Assembly: GCA_973895155.1 (NCBI GenBank)
Contig: OZ316891.1
Coordinates: forward strand, 24,862,001 to 24,926,000
Length of the DNA stretch: 64,000 nt
Reading direction: 5' to 3'
From: Marsupella aquatica
Taxonomy: Eukaryota > Marchantiophyta
Below the pieces are notes generated by a model. It worked only from the letters and a program-made list of their open reading frames with translations. It was not told the origin of the DNA and made no database searches. Both the position numbers and the translations under genes were made by a program. Of the stretch, positions 1 to 9,439 are shown one piece after another (positions within the stretch are counted from its first letter, which is position 1; each line of letters begins with the position of its first letter).

Positions 1-761
1 CTCATCTCCAGTGACATCCAAGATGGTATACTCAATCTTGGAACGCCAAATCTTACTTCCCCACTTATGGGAAAGTAAATCATAGATTGCAGTATTACTT
101 TCACGGTCATCATTTATATTAACAAATGACCAAAGTGGATTGTTGACAGATATATATTGTCGGATGTCATAAGCCTTCCACAATTTTCTAAGGAATGGCC
201 AAAGTATCTCTGGTAGAAAAGTGTCACTCTCGGCAATGTGTGAGAAGGGAGTTGGGAACAAACCACTATACTGTGGATTTGCAAAAGCCTTCACTGGAGA
301 GTCATCAATAAGTAGAGTGTTTGTATCATCATACTTGTCTCCAAAACGACTCCACACCACACGCAAATCCTTCAACATAATATTTGCTTTCCCATCTGCT
401 ACGTCCGGTCTTTTTAGGCCAGTATCAAAAGCATCTTCTTGTGTGAAAACAAATTTAAATTGCCTCCGCTCCTCTTCTTTGAAAATCAAATTCATCATTT
501 CATTAGTTCTTGGCCTCCCCGCACAAGTCCACAATGCGACATCAAAACCTTTGAAAGCCACCTCCAAAAATTGGTGCAACCCTGGCCTTTCCACATACAT
601 GAAATTGAATCCACCCCGTCTCCCCCAATGCACACCCCGCACAGTTGTTGTAGATCTTAACGGTCCCGAGCTTTTTGTTTTGACGCAATCCCAACAAATT
701 TTGTTCAGGTCCAAAATCAAGAGTTTTCTTCTTATATCAGAGTGCAATTTAGGAGTGAAAT
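1..761 (-). CDS. Exon 6 (runs off window): FCP1/NLI-type HAD phosphatase-like domain
   Basis: The acceptor GATCTTTGCAG sits just above 761. The two-base start completes a codon with exon 5, and the frame is then open for 253 codons to the window edge. Motifs follow the order of FCP1/SCP (NLI-interacting factor) HAD phosphatases: KLLILDLNKICWD for the nucleophile loop, ERPGLHQFLE, then FDVALWTCAG (motif II region), then LKDLRVVW and NTLLIDDSP (the acidic motif before the C-terminal flap). In active members the nucleophile loop is DxDx(T/V); here it is D-L-N, so the second Asp is Asn and phosphatase activity is doubtful. FCP1-type enzymes act on the RNA polymerase II CTD. Here the domain is the C-terminal part of a transposon polyprotein. 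The plus-strand frames over 221-796 are shadows. Confidence 0.7.
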
Positions 762-907
762 CTGCAAAGATCCAAATGAATCAAAATTATATCTAAAAGA
801 TATAAAAGAAAAACTTAGGGTCGAACCTGGATCGACCCGACCTAATGGGAAAACAAACATAACATTTTTGAATGTCAAAGCATTTTGATATATCAATGTA
901 GAAGTAC

Positions 908-1003
908 CTTGCTCAAATGCTTTGTCTTGGACCAGGGTACTGCTTGCTGAAGGTAGACCAATAATATCCTTCGATGGAAGAGATGCTATGACAAAACTTT
1001 GGT
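908..1003 (-). CDS. Exon 5: short exon of the ParB/MTase/HAD gene
   Basis: This is a 96-nt exon between the acceptor ATGGACAG (1004-1005) and GAGCAAG before GTACTTC (donor 906-907). Phase 1 from exon 4 completes an Asp codon (G plus AC), giving DQSFVIASLPSKDIIGLP and ending KAFEQ plus one base. Splice phase matches on both sides, which is the main support. The downstream intron (762-907) contains a palindrome variant at 818-838. Confidence 0.55.
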
Positions 1004-1078
1004 CTGTCCATATATGATTTCCAAACATAATATTTTAGATTATTGTGAAAAATAGAAGAACAAAACCATAATATTAAC

Positions 1079-1838
1079 CTCCACTACTAAATGACCCATA
1101 TTCATCTATCATTTTATCACCTAGATCACTTTGGATATCAGAATTGATGCCAACAGGAAGCTGCTCCACCAACGTTGGCGGCGCAAACACTGGACTCAAT
1201 CTCAATTTGTCTATTATGTAATCAGGTTTGACCATTAACTTAGGCGCATCCTCCAACGTTTCTTTCAATCCAACTTTAGGTCCATTTCTCCAAATGAAAT
1301 GAGTTGCATGACGGACTGTCTTCATATATCCTGTTCTACCTATCTCAGATCCAGACTTTTTAGACAAGCGTAATATTATGGGGCTTCCGCTTGACATCCT
1401 TGTGAAGACCAATTTATTCCCTAGCGAACAAAATTGAGGAGACTCGGAACAAGTTGAAGCACCTGCCTCTTCAGCTTCAACATTTGTTGTCTCTCCAAGT
1501 GGAAGGTTGTCTTCAATCGCTTCTGCAATACCAACTTGTAGGTCCGTGGTGGGTGTAGTGGCCCCAATATTTTGCCAACCTGCATCCAATGTGCACGATA
1601 CCTGCGGTCTCTCGGGATGCAATTTTGATACTTCAGGGTTGAGAGGATTTGATGGAGGGTCGCTCTCAGGGCGACCCGACATCACTATGTCGAGTTGAGG
1701 TAGCCCTTCAACACCGTAGGTAGTAATGCCAACCATTTCTGTTGCTCGAGCATCCCAATTTCCGCCAAAATCCTCCTCTACCATTGGACTTGAACCTCCA
1801 TCATCATGCTGCAACTCACCATCCTCAAGGTCAACTCG
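1079..1838 (-). CDS. Exon 4: acidic linker between MTase-like and HAD-like domains
   Basis: A 71-bp intron (1839-1909, GTACATGG to CCCTCAG) joins exon 3 to this exon in phase 0. The exon reads RVDLEDGELQHDDGGSSP and continues for 253 codons as a polar, Glu/Asp/Ser/Pro-rich region. It ends YGSFSSG with one extra base before GTTAAT at 1078. No domain is recognised. A middle section (KLVFTRMSSGSPIILRLSKK) is more hydrophobic and may be a small fold. A copy of the element-wide palindrome lies inside the coding sequence at 1657-1677. Without this intron the exon 3 and exon 4 frames would be shifted, so the splice explains the frame change without invoking an indel. Confidence 0.55.
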
Positions 1839-1909
1839 CTGAGGGCCCGGTTGGGGTTGTCCATAGGCCCGCAAAGAACACTTAGATGAGCTCTACTAGG
1901 ACCATGTAC

Positions 1910-3358
1910 TCCCATCCGCTCTTTCATAAGGGAGGGAATCCTGTTGCACAAAACCCTTGCATATGCTTGGGTGAAATGGTGTTCTTGCAAAGTGTCTGAA
2001 TAGACAAAACAATCTCGGTATGCCAACAAGGCCACCTTCAAAACCTGCCCTCCTGAAAAAAAATCGAGGACAGTCTCCCCCTCACCGGAAAAACATTCAA
2101 TAATATTTTTGAGCATGTGTCGGGGCTTGGCATGCGGATTGACAAATCCTCCTCGACTTCCGACCATCTCAAACATTGGAGCTTGCCGCAATAAATCTGC
2201 CATATCAAATGCGGGAGACTGCTCCTCTGTCTCATTCTCTTTTCCCTTGCTTTTCTCTTGCTTGTCAGCCTTCACTTCAATATTGAAATCACAGTCAACA
2301 TCGGGGTGAAAACTAAATTTTGAATTGAACTCTGGCTTAAACAATTGATTCCAATCAAAATTGTCTTCACCTGTAATTCCAACAAAAATGACCTGCTCAA
2401 TCGCTCCTGTAAAAATTAAGCCCTGCGGATTTGGGCGATCTTCCCGATCATAACTCCCGTATTCAACATGGATGGCCAAATGCTTTTCATGTCCTAATTT
2501 CCTTAGGGCACTTAAGATGTTGGCTGGAAGTGGCCCTGGATGAGTAGTCATGACAACTACAATGGTTGTATTCCTTGGCAACTCCACAATATATTGGAGC
2601 AATACAAAAATTTCCGAATCTGTCCATTCATGTTGTCGTGCCCTACTAAAATCAACAATTGCAAGTGGACACATTGGCGTCGCCTCTTCCAATAACTCTG
2701 GCGTGGTTGTCTTCATTAGATTCTCACTGAAGAACATCAAGAAAGGCTCTGTTCGTGTGCGCCCAACTCCACCAAATTGTTTGCAGTACAACCCGTCTAA
2801 TCTCACCATTAGACTTTGAGGGAAAGCCTCCTTCACAATGTTCTTCCTTAATAAACTGCTAAGGTAGACCTCCCCAGCTGCTCTTCGCAATTTTGTCAAC
2901 TCAAGTTGAGATCCCAAGGCCGGCATGATGTTGACCACCGAAGCCCACGATGTCCCCCCGGGAAACTTCTCCTTGTGCTTCTCAACAAAGTACTCAACAA
3001 TGACTTGCTTCAATTTAGTCATTACCTTGATGGTATGAGCCATATCTGGCATTGACACCAGATCCATCTTGTTGGAGGCATCTTTCTTGAGAAGTGCTTT
3101 CTTCTCATAAACCGCGGTCAATATATCAATGATATCCTTAGGACTGATCTCCCCTTCAAAATCTAAAAAGAGTTGGCGTGACCAACTTTAGTGGCCGCGG
3201 CCCACCATACTCTCCTGCCCCGCCAGGAGCTTCCCTGCCAACCAATCCCAACAAACAGTTTGCCATAAATGGAAAAGCTTATCCTCAGCCAAGAGCAACC
3301 AAAAAATGGCTTTCAAGCTCGACTTTCCCATTGTTATCTTTGCGAGGGCAAACCAATC
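1910..3358 (-). CDS. Exon 3: DNA N4/N6-methyltransferase-like domain (degenerate), one in-frame stop
   Basis: The acceptor AAATGCAG lies at 3359-3360; the exon joins exon 2 in phase 0 and runs to GGA before GTACATGG (donor 1908-1909). A single in-frame TAA (3188-3190) interrupts an otherwise open 483-codon exon. Near the C terminus, FSGEGETVLDFFSGG matches the SAM-binding motif I of N4/N6 DNA methylases (VLDPFxGxG). It follows KPRHMLKNIIE, the helix that precedes motif I in the beta-type order. The catalytic motif IV (D/N/S-PPY/W) is not visible: the equivalent strand reads LAIVDFSRA. The fold is therefore probably retained but catalysis probably lost. Fusion behind a ParB-like domain recalls phage ParB-methylase proteins. 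The stop may be a nonsense mutation; the alternative intron choices tried did not restore frame. Confidence 0.6.
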
Positions 3359-3570
3359 CTGCATTTACATTCATCCACCAAAAAACATGTTAGATGTTTA
3401 AACTTAGAAACTTCAACTTCTCTGCCTCGCCCCTAGAGCGAGGCGAAGAAAATGACAAAGCCATATGAAAATGGTTGGGGCAATCATTGTATTCATCGTT
3501 CAATTTCATTTGGGTCGCTCCAAGAGCGAGGCAAAATTAAACTACAGTTCCAACTAATGAAAATGTTTAC

Positions 3571-5087
3571 CTGGTATTTCTGGTTGTCTGTACTTTGGTT
3601 TGTTCCAATTCCTGGATGCGGTGGTTTCCCACATTCATCAAATTGCCTTCTCGCATGAACAACTATCTCTAGAAAACAAGACTTAAACTGCATGGTCTGA
3701 TTTACTGCATTTGAAAGGCTCAAGTGCTCGACCAAAATTGCCCTTGGAGTGAGGTCTGATAAGATCCTCGCTTTCCGATATTGGAGTTTGCTAGCAAGAT
3801 CAGTTAGCTTGGCATCCTTGTCTGCCCACCCTTGAATCCATTGTGCAGCCTTTGCGGAATGTTGCCCACTGACTGCAAGAAATTGTATCTCTTGCTTCTT
3901 AACACCAAACAAAAATTGCTTCCGATCGCGTGCGGTATTGTCAAAATGTAACAACTGCTTAGTGCGCTCTAGAAATGGAATCAAATCTGCAACATGTGGT
4001 TCCTGGCCAGGGTTTTTCATCATTGATTTTGCTATCTCTAAGGCATGAGCCTGGTTGAACATCCGATACACAAAAACTGCAGTAGGCGGAAGAATACTTT
4101 TAACCGGGATTTCAAAAACCTCCCTGATTCCAAAAGTGTAGTATTGCTCGATGTTCCGCAAAGCTTTCTGCCCCTCCAATACATCTCGTTCCTCTGGTGC
4201 ATCTGTTGGGCATGTATCATCCTCCGGATCCAAGACCAACCTTGCTTTTGACGCTGACACGGGCTTTGATTTTCCAATCTTGGCCTTCTTCTTGGGCTTC
4301 TTGTCGGAGTCCTTATCTTTCTTCTTCAACGCCGCCTTTTTTCCTCTAGTACTTCCTTCACGCCTTGGCTCTCTTTGTTTTCTCTTCTTCTGTGTTTCAG
4401 CCGACGTCATTTCTTTGGCCTTCATCTTCATCTTCCCCTTACCTCGATGCTTTTCTTCCTTCTTCTTTTGAGTTGAAATCCACTTCATGCAAGCATCTTC
4501 GTCAAACTCATCAGAGAAAATAAAACTCTTATCAATTGCTTGCTCATATGAAAAGCGTGTTGTTTCAATCATCCTCTGGACAACCCATGTGTTAGGAAGA
4601 TCTATAAGGTCCGGGTGATCATGCATGTACCGCTTCACAGAGAGGAATCCAAAGACAACATCAATCCCACTCAATTTGAATTTTCCATGCCTCTCAAGAA
4701 CATCCTCTGCAGTGAACCCATCTGGAAGAAATCCCATTGAACAAATACTAGCCTCCGAGCGTGCTATCCACTCCACGTTGATAATTGCCGAGTACATCCT
4801 GATTGGCAAGTAAAGTCTCATCCACTGAGATCTTTCTCTGGATTCAATAATGATTGTAACATTGCGGTTATCACTACAATTTACAAGGACCACAGGGCCC
4901 AACGCAACTATCTTCTTGTTGTTCATTGTCTCAGCAGTGATTGCCTTGATACAAATCATCGACAAGTCATTCTCCATGATCCCTACTTCAAGTGCCCACG
5001 AAAATCCTGCCTTATCTTGTCCAGGGAAAATAAAGTCCTTGACATCCTCGGCCATAATATTTAACTCTGGGGATCCAAGTTGTTCTC
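3571..5087 (-). CDS. Exon 2: basic linker and ParB/Srx-like domain
   Basis: The exon starts after TTTTGCCAG (acceptor at 5088-5089) and ends with CAG before GTAAAC at 3570. It encodes 505 residues. About the first 200 residues show no recognised domain. A very basic stretch follows (many KKK and KRK clusters, about 4240-4480), likely a nuclear localisation and DNA-contact region. The C-terminal third contains a ParB/sulfiredoxin-nuclease-like pattern: IPVKSILPP, then an AHALEIAKSM helix, then FLAVSGQHSAKAAQWI. This corresponds to the V-x-(D/S)-G-x-H-R-x-x-A box of ParB domains, with Ser replacing the usual Arg. In phages and plasmids ParB-like domains bind or cleave DNA, and some are fused to DNA methylases, as here with exon 3. 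The ParB call is by motif only and needs a profile search. Confidence 0.6.
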
Positions 5088-5189
5088 CTGGCAAAACAAA
5101 TTTAAACGACAAACATTAAAGCAAGAGATCTTCTATGTTGCCTCGCCCCTAGAGCGAGCTGGAGACAAGGTCTGCATCAACAAACATGT

Positions 5190-5440
5190 GGGTTGGGTTG
5201 CTCCTGGAGCGACCCTAGGAAAACTTAAATCAAGGTCCAATCAACAACAAATTTGGGTCGCTCCTAGAGCGACCCTAGGAAAACTTAAATGAAGGTCCAA
5301 CCAACAACAAAGTTGGGTCGCTCCTGGAGCGACCCTAGGAAAACTTAAATCAAGGTCCAACCAACAACAAATTTGGGTCGCTCATGGAGCGACCCTAGGA
5401 AAACTTAAATCAACGTCCAACCAATAACAACGACAAATAT
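5190..5440. repeat. 60-bp tandem repeat, about four units, each carrying the GGGTCGCTC palindrome
   Basis: There are four consecutive units with an exact 60-bp period. Each contains GGGTCGCTC, three bases, GAGCGACCC (5195, 5255, 5315 and 5375, with small variants), then CCTAGGAAAACTTAAAT and an AACAACAA tract. A fifth, separated palindrome follows at 5452-5472. The array lies inside intron 1 of the ParB-like gene. Confidence 0.9.
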
Positions 5441-5512
5441 TAGGCAAGATAGGGTCGCTCTAAGAGCGACCCTTCAAAGACTAACTTGCATCAATTGTTG
5501 AATCATACTTAC

Positions 5513-5681
5513 GTGGAACTGTGATATGAAATCCCTTTGAGGCGGCCAAAGCGGATTCCACCGACATCTTTAGTAAAGTGTCTTGAGAATCATACTCAAA
5601 GATTTTACTAGAATCAAAGTTCAAGGACTGCCCAGAACTAGAAGTGCTAGTAGAATCATCAGAACTAGAGGAAGTGGCCAT
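5513..5681 (-). CDS. Exon 1 of ParB/MTase/HAD gene: Ser/Thr-rich N terminus
   Basis: ATG at 5681-5679 begins a Ser/Asp/Thr-rich leader (MATSSSSDDSTSTSSS), then about 40 residues ending GFHITVP. A consensus donor, CCAC followed by GTAAGTATG, lies at 5512. Exon length is 169 nt (56 codons plus one base). Joining the last C to the exon 2 start gives CGA (Arg) and keeps the frame open into exon 2, which supports the splice. The intron (5088-5512) holds the 60-bp tandem palindrome array. An in-frame start further upstream (5732) exists in the same open frame, but the Ser-rich ATG is the more natural start. No known domain is seen in this exon. Confidence 0.65.
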
Positions 5682-5967
5682 TGAAAAATGCCTCACAAAC
5701 GTTAAGATGACACATGGCAGGCTAGTATACAAGAACGCCTATAGCTAGACCACACCACGGAGCGAGGCTACAGAGCAAGGAAAAAAATCTACTATGAGCA
5801 AGGGAAAATCAACAGAGCGAGGCAAGAAAATCTACTATGAGCTAGGCAAGAGGGAGGAGGGAAACCAGGGCAGCCGGGCAAGAAGACAATGAAGGAGGAG
5901 ATGGATGCAAGAAGACAATGAGGCAAATGAGGTAATGTCTTTGCCTTTTGCCTTCCTATTCCCTCAC

Positions 5968-6105
5968 TGCCACGGCCGATCCTACCTGCGACCCCAGCCA
6001 CGGCCGATCCTACGTGCGACCCCAGCCACAGCCGATCCTACGTGCGACCCCCAGCCACGGCCGATTGTACCTTCAATGCCCAGCCATGGCCGATCGTACG
6101 CAACC
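5968..6105. repeat. 27-28-bp tandem repeat (CCACGGCCGATCCTAC core)
   Basis: Four to five imperfect units occur with the core CCACGGCCGATCCTACGTGC followed by GACCCCAG. The last units are diverged (CCATGGCCGATCGTACGC). The array lies in the divergent control region and carries no believable reading frame. Confidence 0.8.
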
Positions 6106-6805
6106 TTACGCAACCCAGCCACTTGCTCCCTTCCACGCGCCTGTGAACTCGCAACCCTCATAATGACCTAGTTGTACGGGTATCCATAGATTTTGAAAAA
6201 TGATGCACTGTCGTACGGGTGTCCACAGAATGCCGATCAGAGTAATCAGACTTTCAGCCGCTCGATGTTGTGAACCCCTGACAAACTTGGCTAAAGCCTG
6301 CTCACAAATGGTATAAAGCTCTACAGTTCCAATCATTTCTCTCTTTTGTATGGCGCGTGCGTTTCTGGTCATTGCTCACCCTTCGGCCCTTGTCTATCTT
6401 GCTTCTGTTTGGTGACTGATTCGACTGACTTGGACATTTATGGTTACAAGAGTTCGTGCAAGGAAAGTCCTGTTTCAAGTACATTGCATTAGTTTTGGTG
6501 TCCTTGGTTGGCGACACGTCTTCTATAGTCCTTAAGAGAGGTATTACTTCATCTACCATTCTCTTAATTTCTTCTCTATGATATCCACCAAATATTTGGC
6601 CCTAGCTTTATCTTAATATATGGACCTAACTAAGCCCTAGATAATGTAGGGTTCCTAACGACACACTCGTCTACCCACACGTCTACACACTTCGATGGTC
6701 TAATTCAGCTTAATCATTCCCCTGATTTATTCATTTCCATATTTTCTCTTTTCCTTCACAATTCTTGCTTCTCCAGGATTTGCTTGTCTTTTCTTGCTCT
6801 CCCCT

Positions 6806-7205
6806 TGCCTCGCTCCAAGAGCGTCATGCCCTTGCCTCGCTCCAAGAGCGTCATACACTTACCTTTCATCAGGAGCATCCTGCCCTTTCTTTTCTCCAAG
6901 GGCATCCGCTCTCCATTGCCTCGCCATCAGAGCGTCCCTCAACCGCCTCGCCCCTAGAGCGACCCTCCATCGCCTAGCCCCTAGAGCGACCCTCATTCAC
7001 CTTGCCCCTAGAGCGTCTCTCCATCGCCTCGCCCCTAGAGTGACCCTCATTCACCTCGCCCTAGAGCGTCCCTCCATCACCTTGCCTCTAGAGTGACCCT
7101 CCATCGCCTCATCCCTAGAGCGACCCTCCATCGCCTCGCCCCTAGAGCAACCCTCCATCGCCTCGCCCCTAGAGCGTCGCAACCTTGCCTCGCTCCAAGA
7201 GCGTC
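6806..7205. repeat. About 27-bp tandem repeat (CGCCTCGCCCCTAGAGCG core)
   Basis: Roughly 15 imperfect units follow the pattern CGCCTCGCCCCTAGAGCG plus ACCCTCCAT. Many units contain the half-site TAGAGCGACC of the palindrome found elsewhere in the element. Reading frames of 60-100 codons across it are translations of the repeat, not genes. Confidence 0.85.
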
Positions 7206-7369
7206 CCTGACCTTAGAATCCTGTTGTGTAAACCCAATACACATAAACTCCCAAATATTTTTTTCCTTTGAATAGAATTCAAATGTTTAGATCTAAAATT
7301 GTAATATCTAGAGTAGTGCTTATCAGTATGCACATTAGCTGAACAATTTTTAAATGTTTTTGGATGCAG

Positions 7370-7588
7370 AGATCCTTTCGCTACCATGAGTAAATTTATG
7401 CGAGGGGATGAAGTTTCATTGATAATTGATGGTTTTGAAGTGGCAATTGGGACCATCCAAAAGGTTGATCCCAAAGACACTATACACAATATTTGTCTTG
7501 GGAAAAATCGAATTGGGGTCCTTATCGAGAGGTGTCTTGAAACATCTTGTCCACTACCATTTCCATCCAAAACATCATCGCGCCTAGG
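7370..7588 (+). pseudogene. 5' coding part of DUF8039/DUF7869 transposon gene, cut by a solo LTR
   Basis: Coding sequence starts after a plausible acceptor (GGATGCAG) and includes ATG at 7386 (MSKFMRGDEVSLIIDG). The segment reads GFEVAIGTIQKVDP, then NICLGKNRIGVLIE. This is the pattern of the Tnp1/En-Spm-associated and DUF8039 domains of plant transposon proteins: G-x-I, an acidic turn, LGxNxxxV. At codon 67 it is interrupted by a 4.7-kb solo LTR. The 5-bp duplication CTAGG (7584-7588 and 12292-12296) allows the frame to be followed directly into 12297 onward. Without the insertion the reading from 7386 to 15828 is 1,245 codons, a multiple of three. Confidence 0.7.
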
Positions 7589-7699
7589 TCGCCTAGCCAA
7601 GAATCACTCGACCAGTTAAGGGGGTAAAGCAGGAATACACCCTGGAAACACCTTAGTATAGGGACAAAACAAGAAGAATATAAACAATTAGGGGCGACT

Positions 7700-9439
7700 A
7701 TGGAACCCGGGCCGAGGCCGGAGGTAAGAACGTTGGGGGTGAAAACTCGATTAGGGTTAGGGCGTGCTAAGCGTCGGCGGCTAGGAAGGATCAACGGGAG
7801 GAAGGACCGGAGGAGGAGAGGGGTAAGGAGCGCTTGCAGGAGACGGTGGCTCATTTGCGAGCAGGAACTAGGCAGACGACTACGGGAGGCCAACTACTGT
7901 CAGCTGCTTGGGCAAGCACTCGGGGAGGGAGTAGATACCAACGATCAACCTAAGGAGGGTATGAGCAACGTCAATCAAGCGGCACATTTCTGGGGATGCC
8001 TGTTCGAACGGGCAACTGAGTACATCAAGACTTACGAGGACGAAGAATCAGAAAGAGTAGCTCGAGAATGACAGGAGCTCGCTAGATTGTGGGAGCTGCA
8101 AAAAACGGCTTTCTTAGGAGGCGAACTCATCAAGGCTGAGTTCTTGTGGACTCCTACTTCCAATCAGCTTGACGATCTTCTGTTTTGCAAGGACAGCATC
8201 ATCGGCATCCGAGAGGCCATCAAGAACTGCAACGACATACACTGGGAATTAAAGGGTAGCACAGAAAGGTGGACCCAGGCAACAGTGCTAGGAGAAACCT
8301 CCACGGCAGCTGAGATGAAGAGGAAGGGAGTCGTCAACGATGAAGCCACCCCGGCAAAAAGAACGAGGTCGGCGGCACCAAAGAAACCAGCCGAACAGCA
8401 GAGCAGGAGGCAGAGCGAAGCCGAGGAGGAAAGCGACCCCATCAATGCCATTCCAACCAGGGATGACACCTGGAAGGGCTGGGCGGCAACTCTACCAATG
8501 GAGGTGCAACTACATTTTGCACGGGAGGAGGATGCATGCTTTACGGCCATGCAGACCAAGAAGTACCAAGGCTTCATGGCCGGATCCGGCTTGGAAGCCT
8601 TTGTAAGATTACCATGGCTGAAGCCGGAGGTGCCGGATTCAGACCTATTAGAATTCGTGGGGTCATGGGAACCCGAGACCAATTGCACGAGGATATATGG
8701 GAAGGATTTCTATCTTAATCCCAAGGTGATTGCCGAAGTGTTTGGCTTGCCGATAGGCAATAAGACCAAGGTTGATACCAGGAAGACCTTGCCTGACAAA
8801 GAGTTCCGGTCGTTCCCCGGACCATCAACGAAGAATGGCTTCTTCCGGAGCACCTGTACCAACCCGCACATTGGAGAGATGATCGACTTCTTGCGGGTAA
8901 CCATGCATTGTAACTTGCCAAGGGCAGAGATCGGCAAGGCACAGGTCTATCTGGCAGAGAGACCAGACCCAAGCCGGGACTACAACGGGTACCTCCTCAA
9001 CCAATTGAAGAAAATCTTGAAGGAGGAGCAGCAGGTAATCGGCATGGGGAGCGTATCGCGGCTTGGCTATCACATGCCGCTGTTGTGCCGGTATGCCAGA
9101 GGTCAGACCTTTGCCCCGGTACTTCCCCTACAGGCAAGGGCACTAGTTCCGGAACAGAGACAGGCAACGGAGAAACCCAAACCGCCCGACAGTCCTACAA
9201 TCGACCAGGTGTTTAGACCAAGAATGGAGGACTTGCCGATGCAGCAACCAGGCATGCAGAGTCTGCTGAAGCTGCTGGAGAAAGAAAAGAGATCGGCATC
9301 GGCAACGACAATGGCAGCGGCAACAATGAACGACACTGTTCCAGAGGTAGGCCTAAACCGGCTTACAAAGGAGAACCCCTTTACTGGAGTCAGGAGAGAC
9401 GGAGGCCGGAACACAAGCCGGGAGTTCGGATGTATGTAG
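7700..9439 (+). CDS. LTR 1 ORF A: Arg-rich, plant-mobile-domain-like protein (one internal stop)
   Basis: ATG at 7700 opens an Arg-rich start, then an FWGCLFERATEYIKTYEDEE segment. An in-frame TGA at 8069-8071 stands where other copies have CGA. The remainder includes a basic/acidic linker and a module reading LPWLKPEVPDSDLLEFVGSW, KVIAEVFGLPIGNKTK, GEMIDFLRVTMHCNLP, SRLGYHMPLLCRYA. This resembles the plant mobile domain / putative plant transposon protein domain (…ALIxEVFGLP…). It ends with TAG at 9437-9439, overlapping the ATG of ORF B by a few bases. In the sense of retroelement biology it is coding sequence inside an LTR. Biochemical function is unknown. Confidence 0.65.

Larger units (their letters stand above)
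5682..7369. promoter_or_regulatory. Divergent intergenic control region with short tandem repeats
   Basis: This 1.7-kb segment lies between the start of the minus-strand ParB-like gene and the first recognised coding sequence of the plus-strand gene. It holds two short-unit tandem arrays (5968-6105 and 6806-7205) and an otherwise unremarkable AT-rich stretch (6500-6780). TTTTTGGATGCAG at 7357-7369 looks like a splice acceptor, so the plus-strand gene probably has an upstream noncoding or short exon within this region. No clear TATA box could be chosen for either gene. It is a promoter region by position, not by proof. Confidence 0.4.

Noticed and set aside
221-796. Plus-strand frame of 191 codons at the left edge
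   Set aside because: Shadow of exon 6 of the minus-strand HAD-like gene, which has recognisable motifs and correct splice phases.
1778-1910. Frameshift between the methylase-like exon and the downstream acidic region
   Set aside because: A 71-bp GT-AG intron (1839-1909) in phase 0 explains the frame change better than an indel.
5190-7205. CRISPR-like array
   Set aside because: The repeats are contiguous, without unique spacers of constant length, and the context is a eukaryotic transposon.
6765-7275. Reading frames of 60-100 codons with repetitive SLQERHAL- or HRLAPRA-like protein
   Set aside because: Translations of the 27-bp tandem repeat; no start context or non-repetitive sequence.
8164-8688. 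Antisense frames of about 175 codons repeated at 8164-8688, 30135-30662, 40936-41463 and 55253-55780
   Set aside because: They are the reverse strand of the conserved ORF A coding region; they recur only because the DNA of these LTRs is nearly identical, and the composition (Ser/Cys/Leu-rich) is that of a shadow frame.
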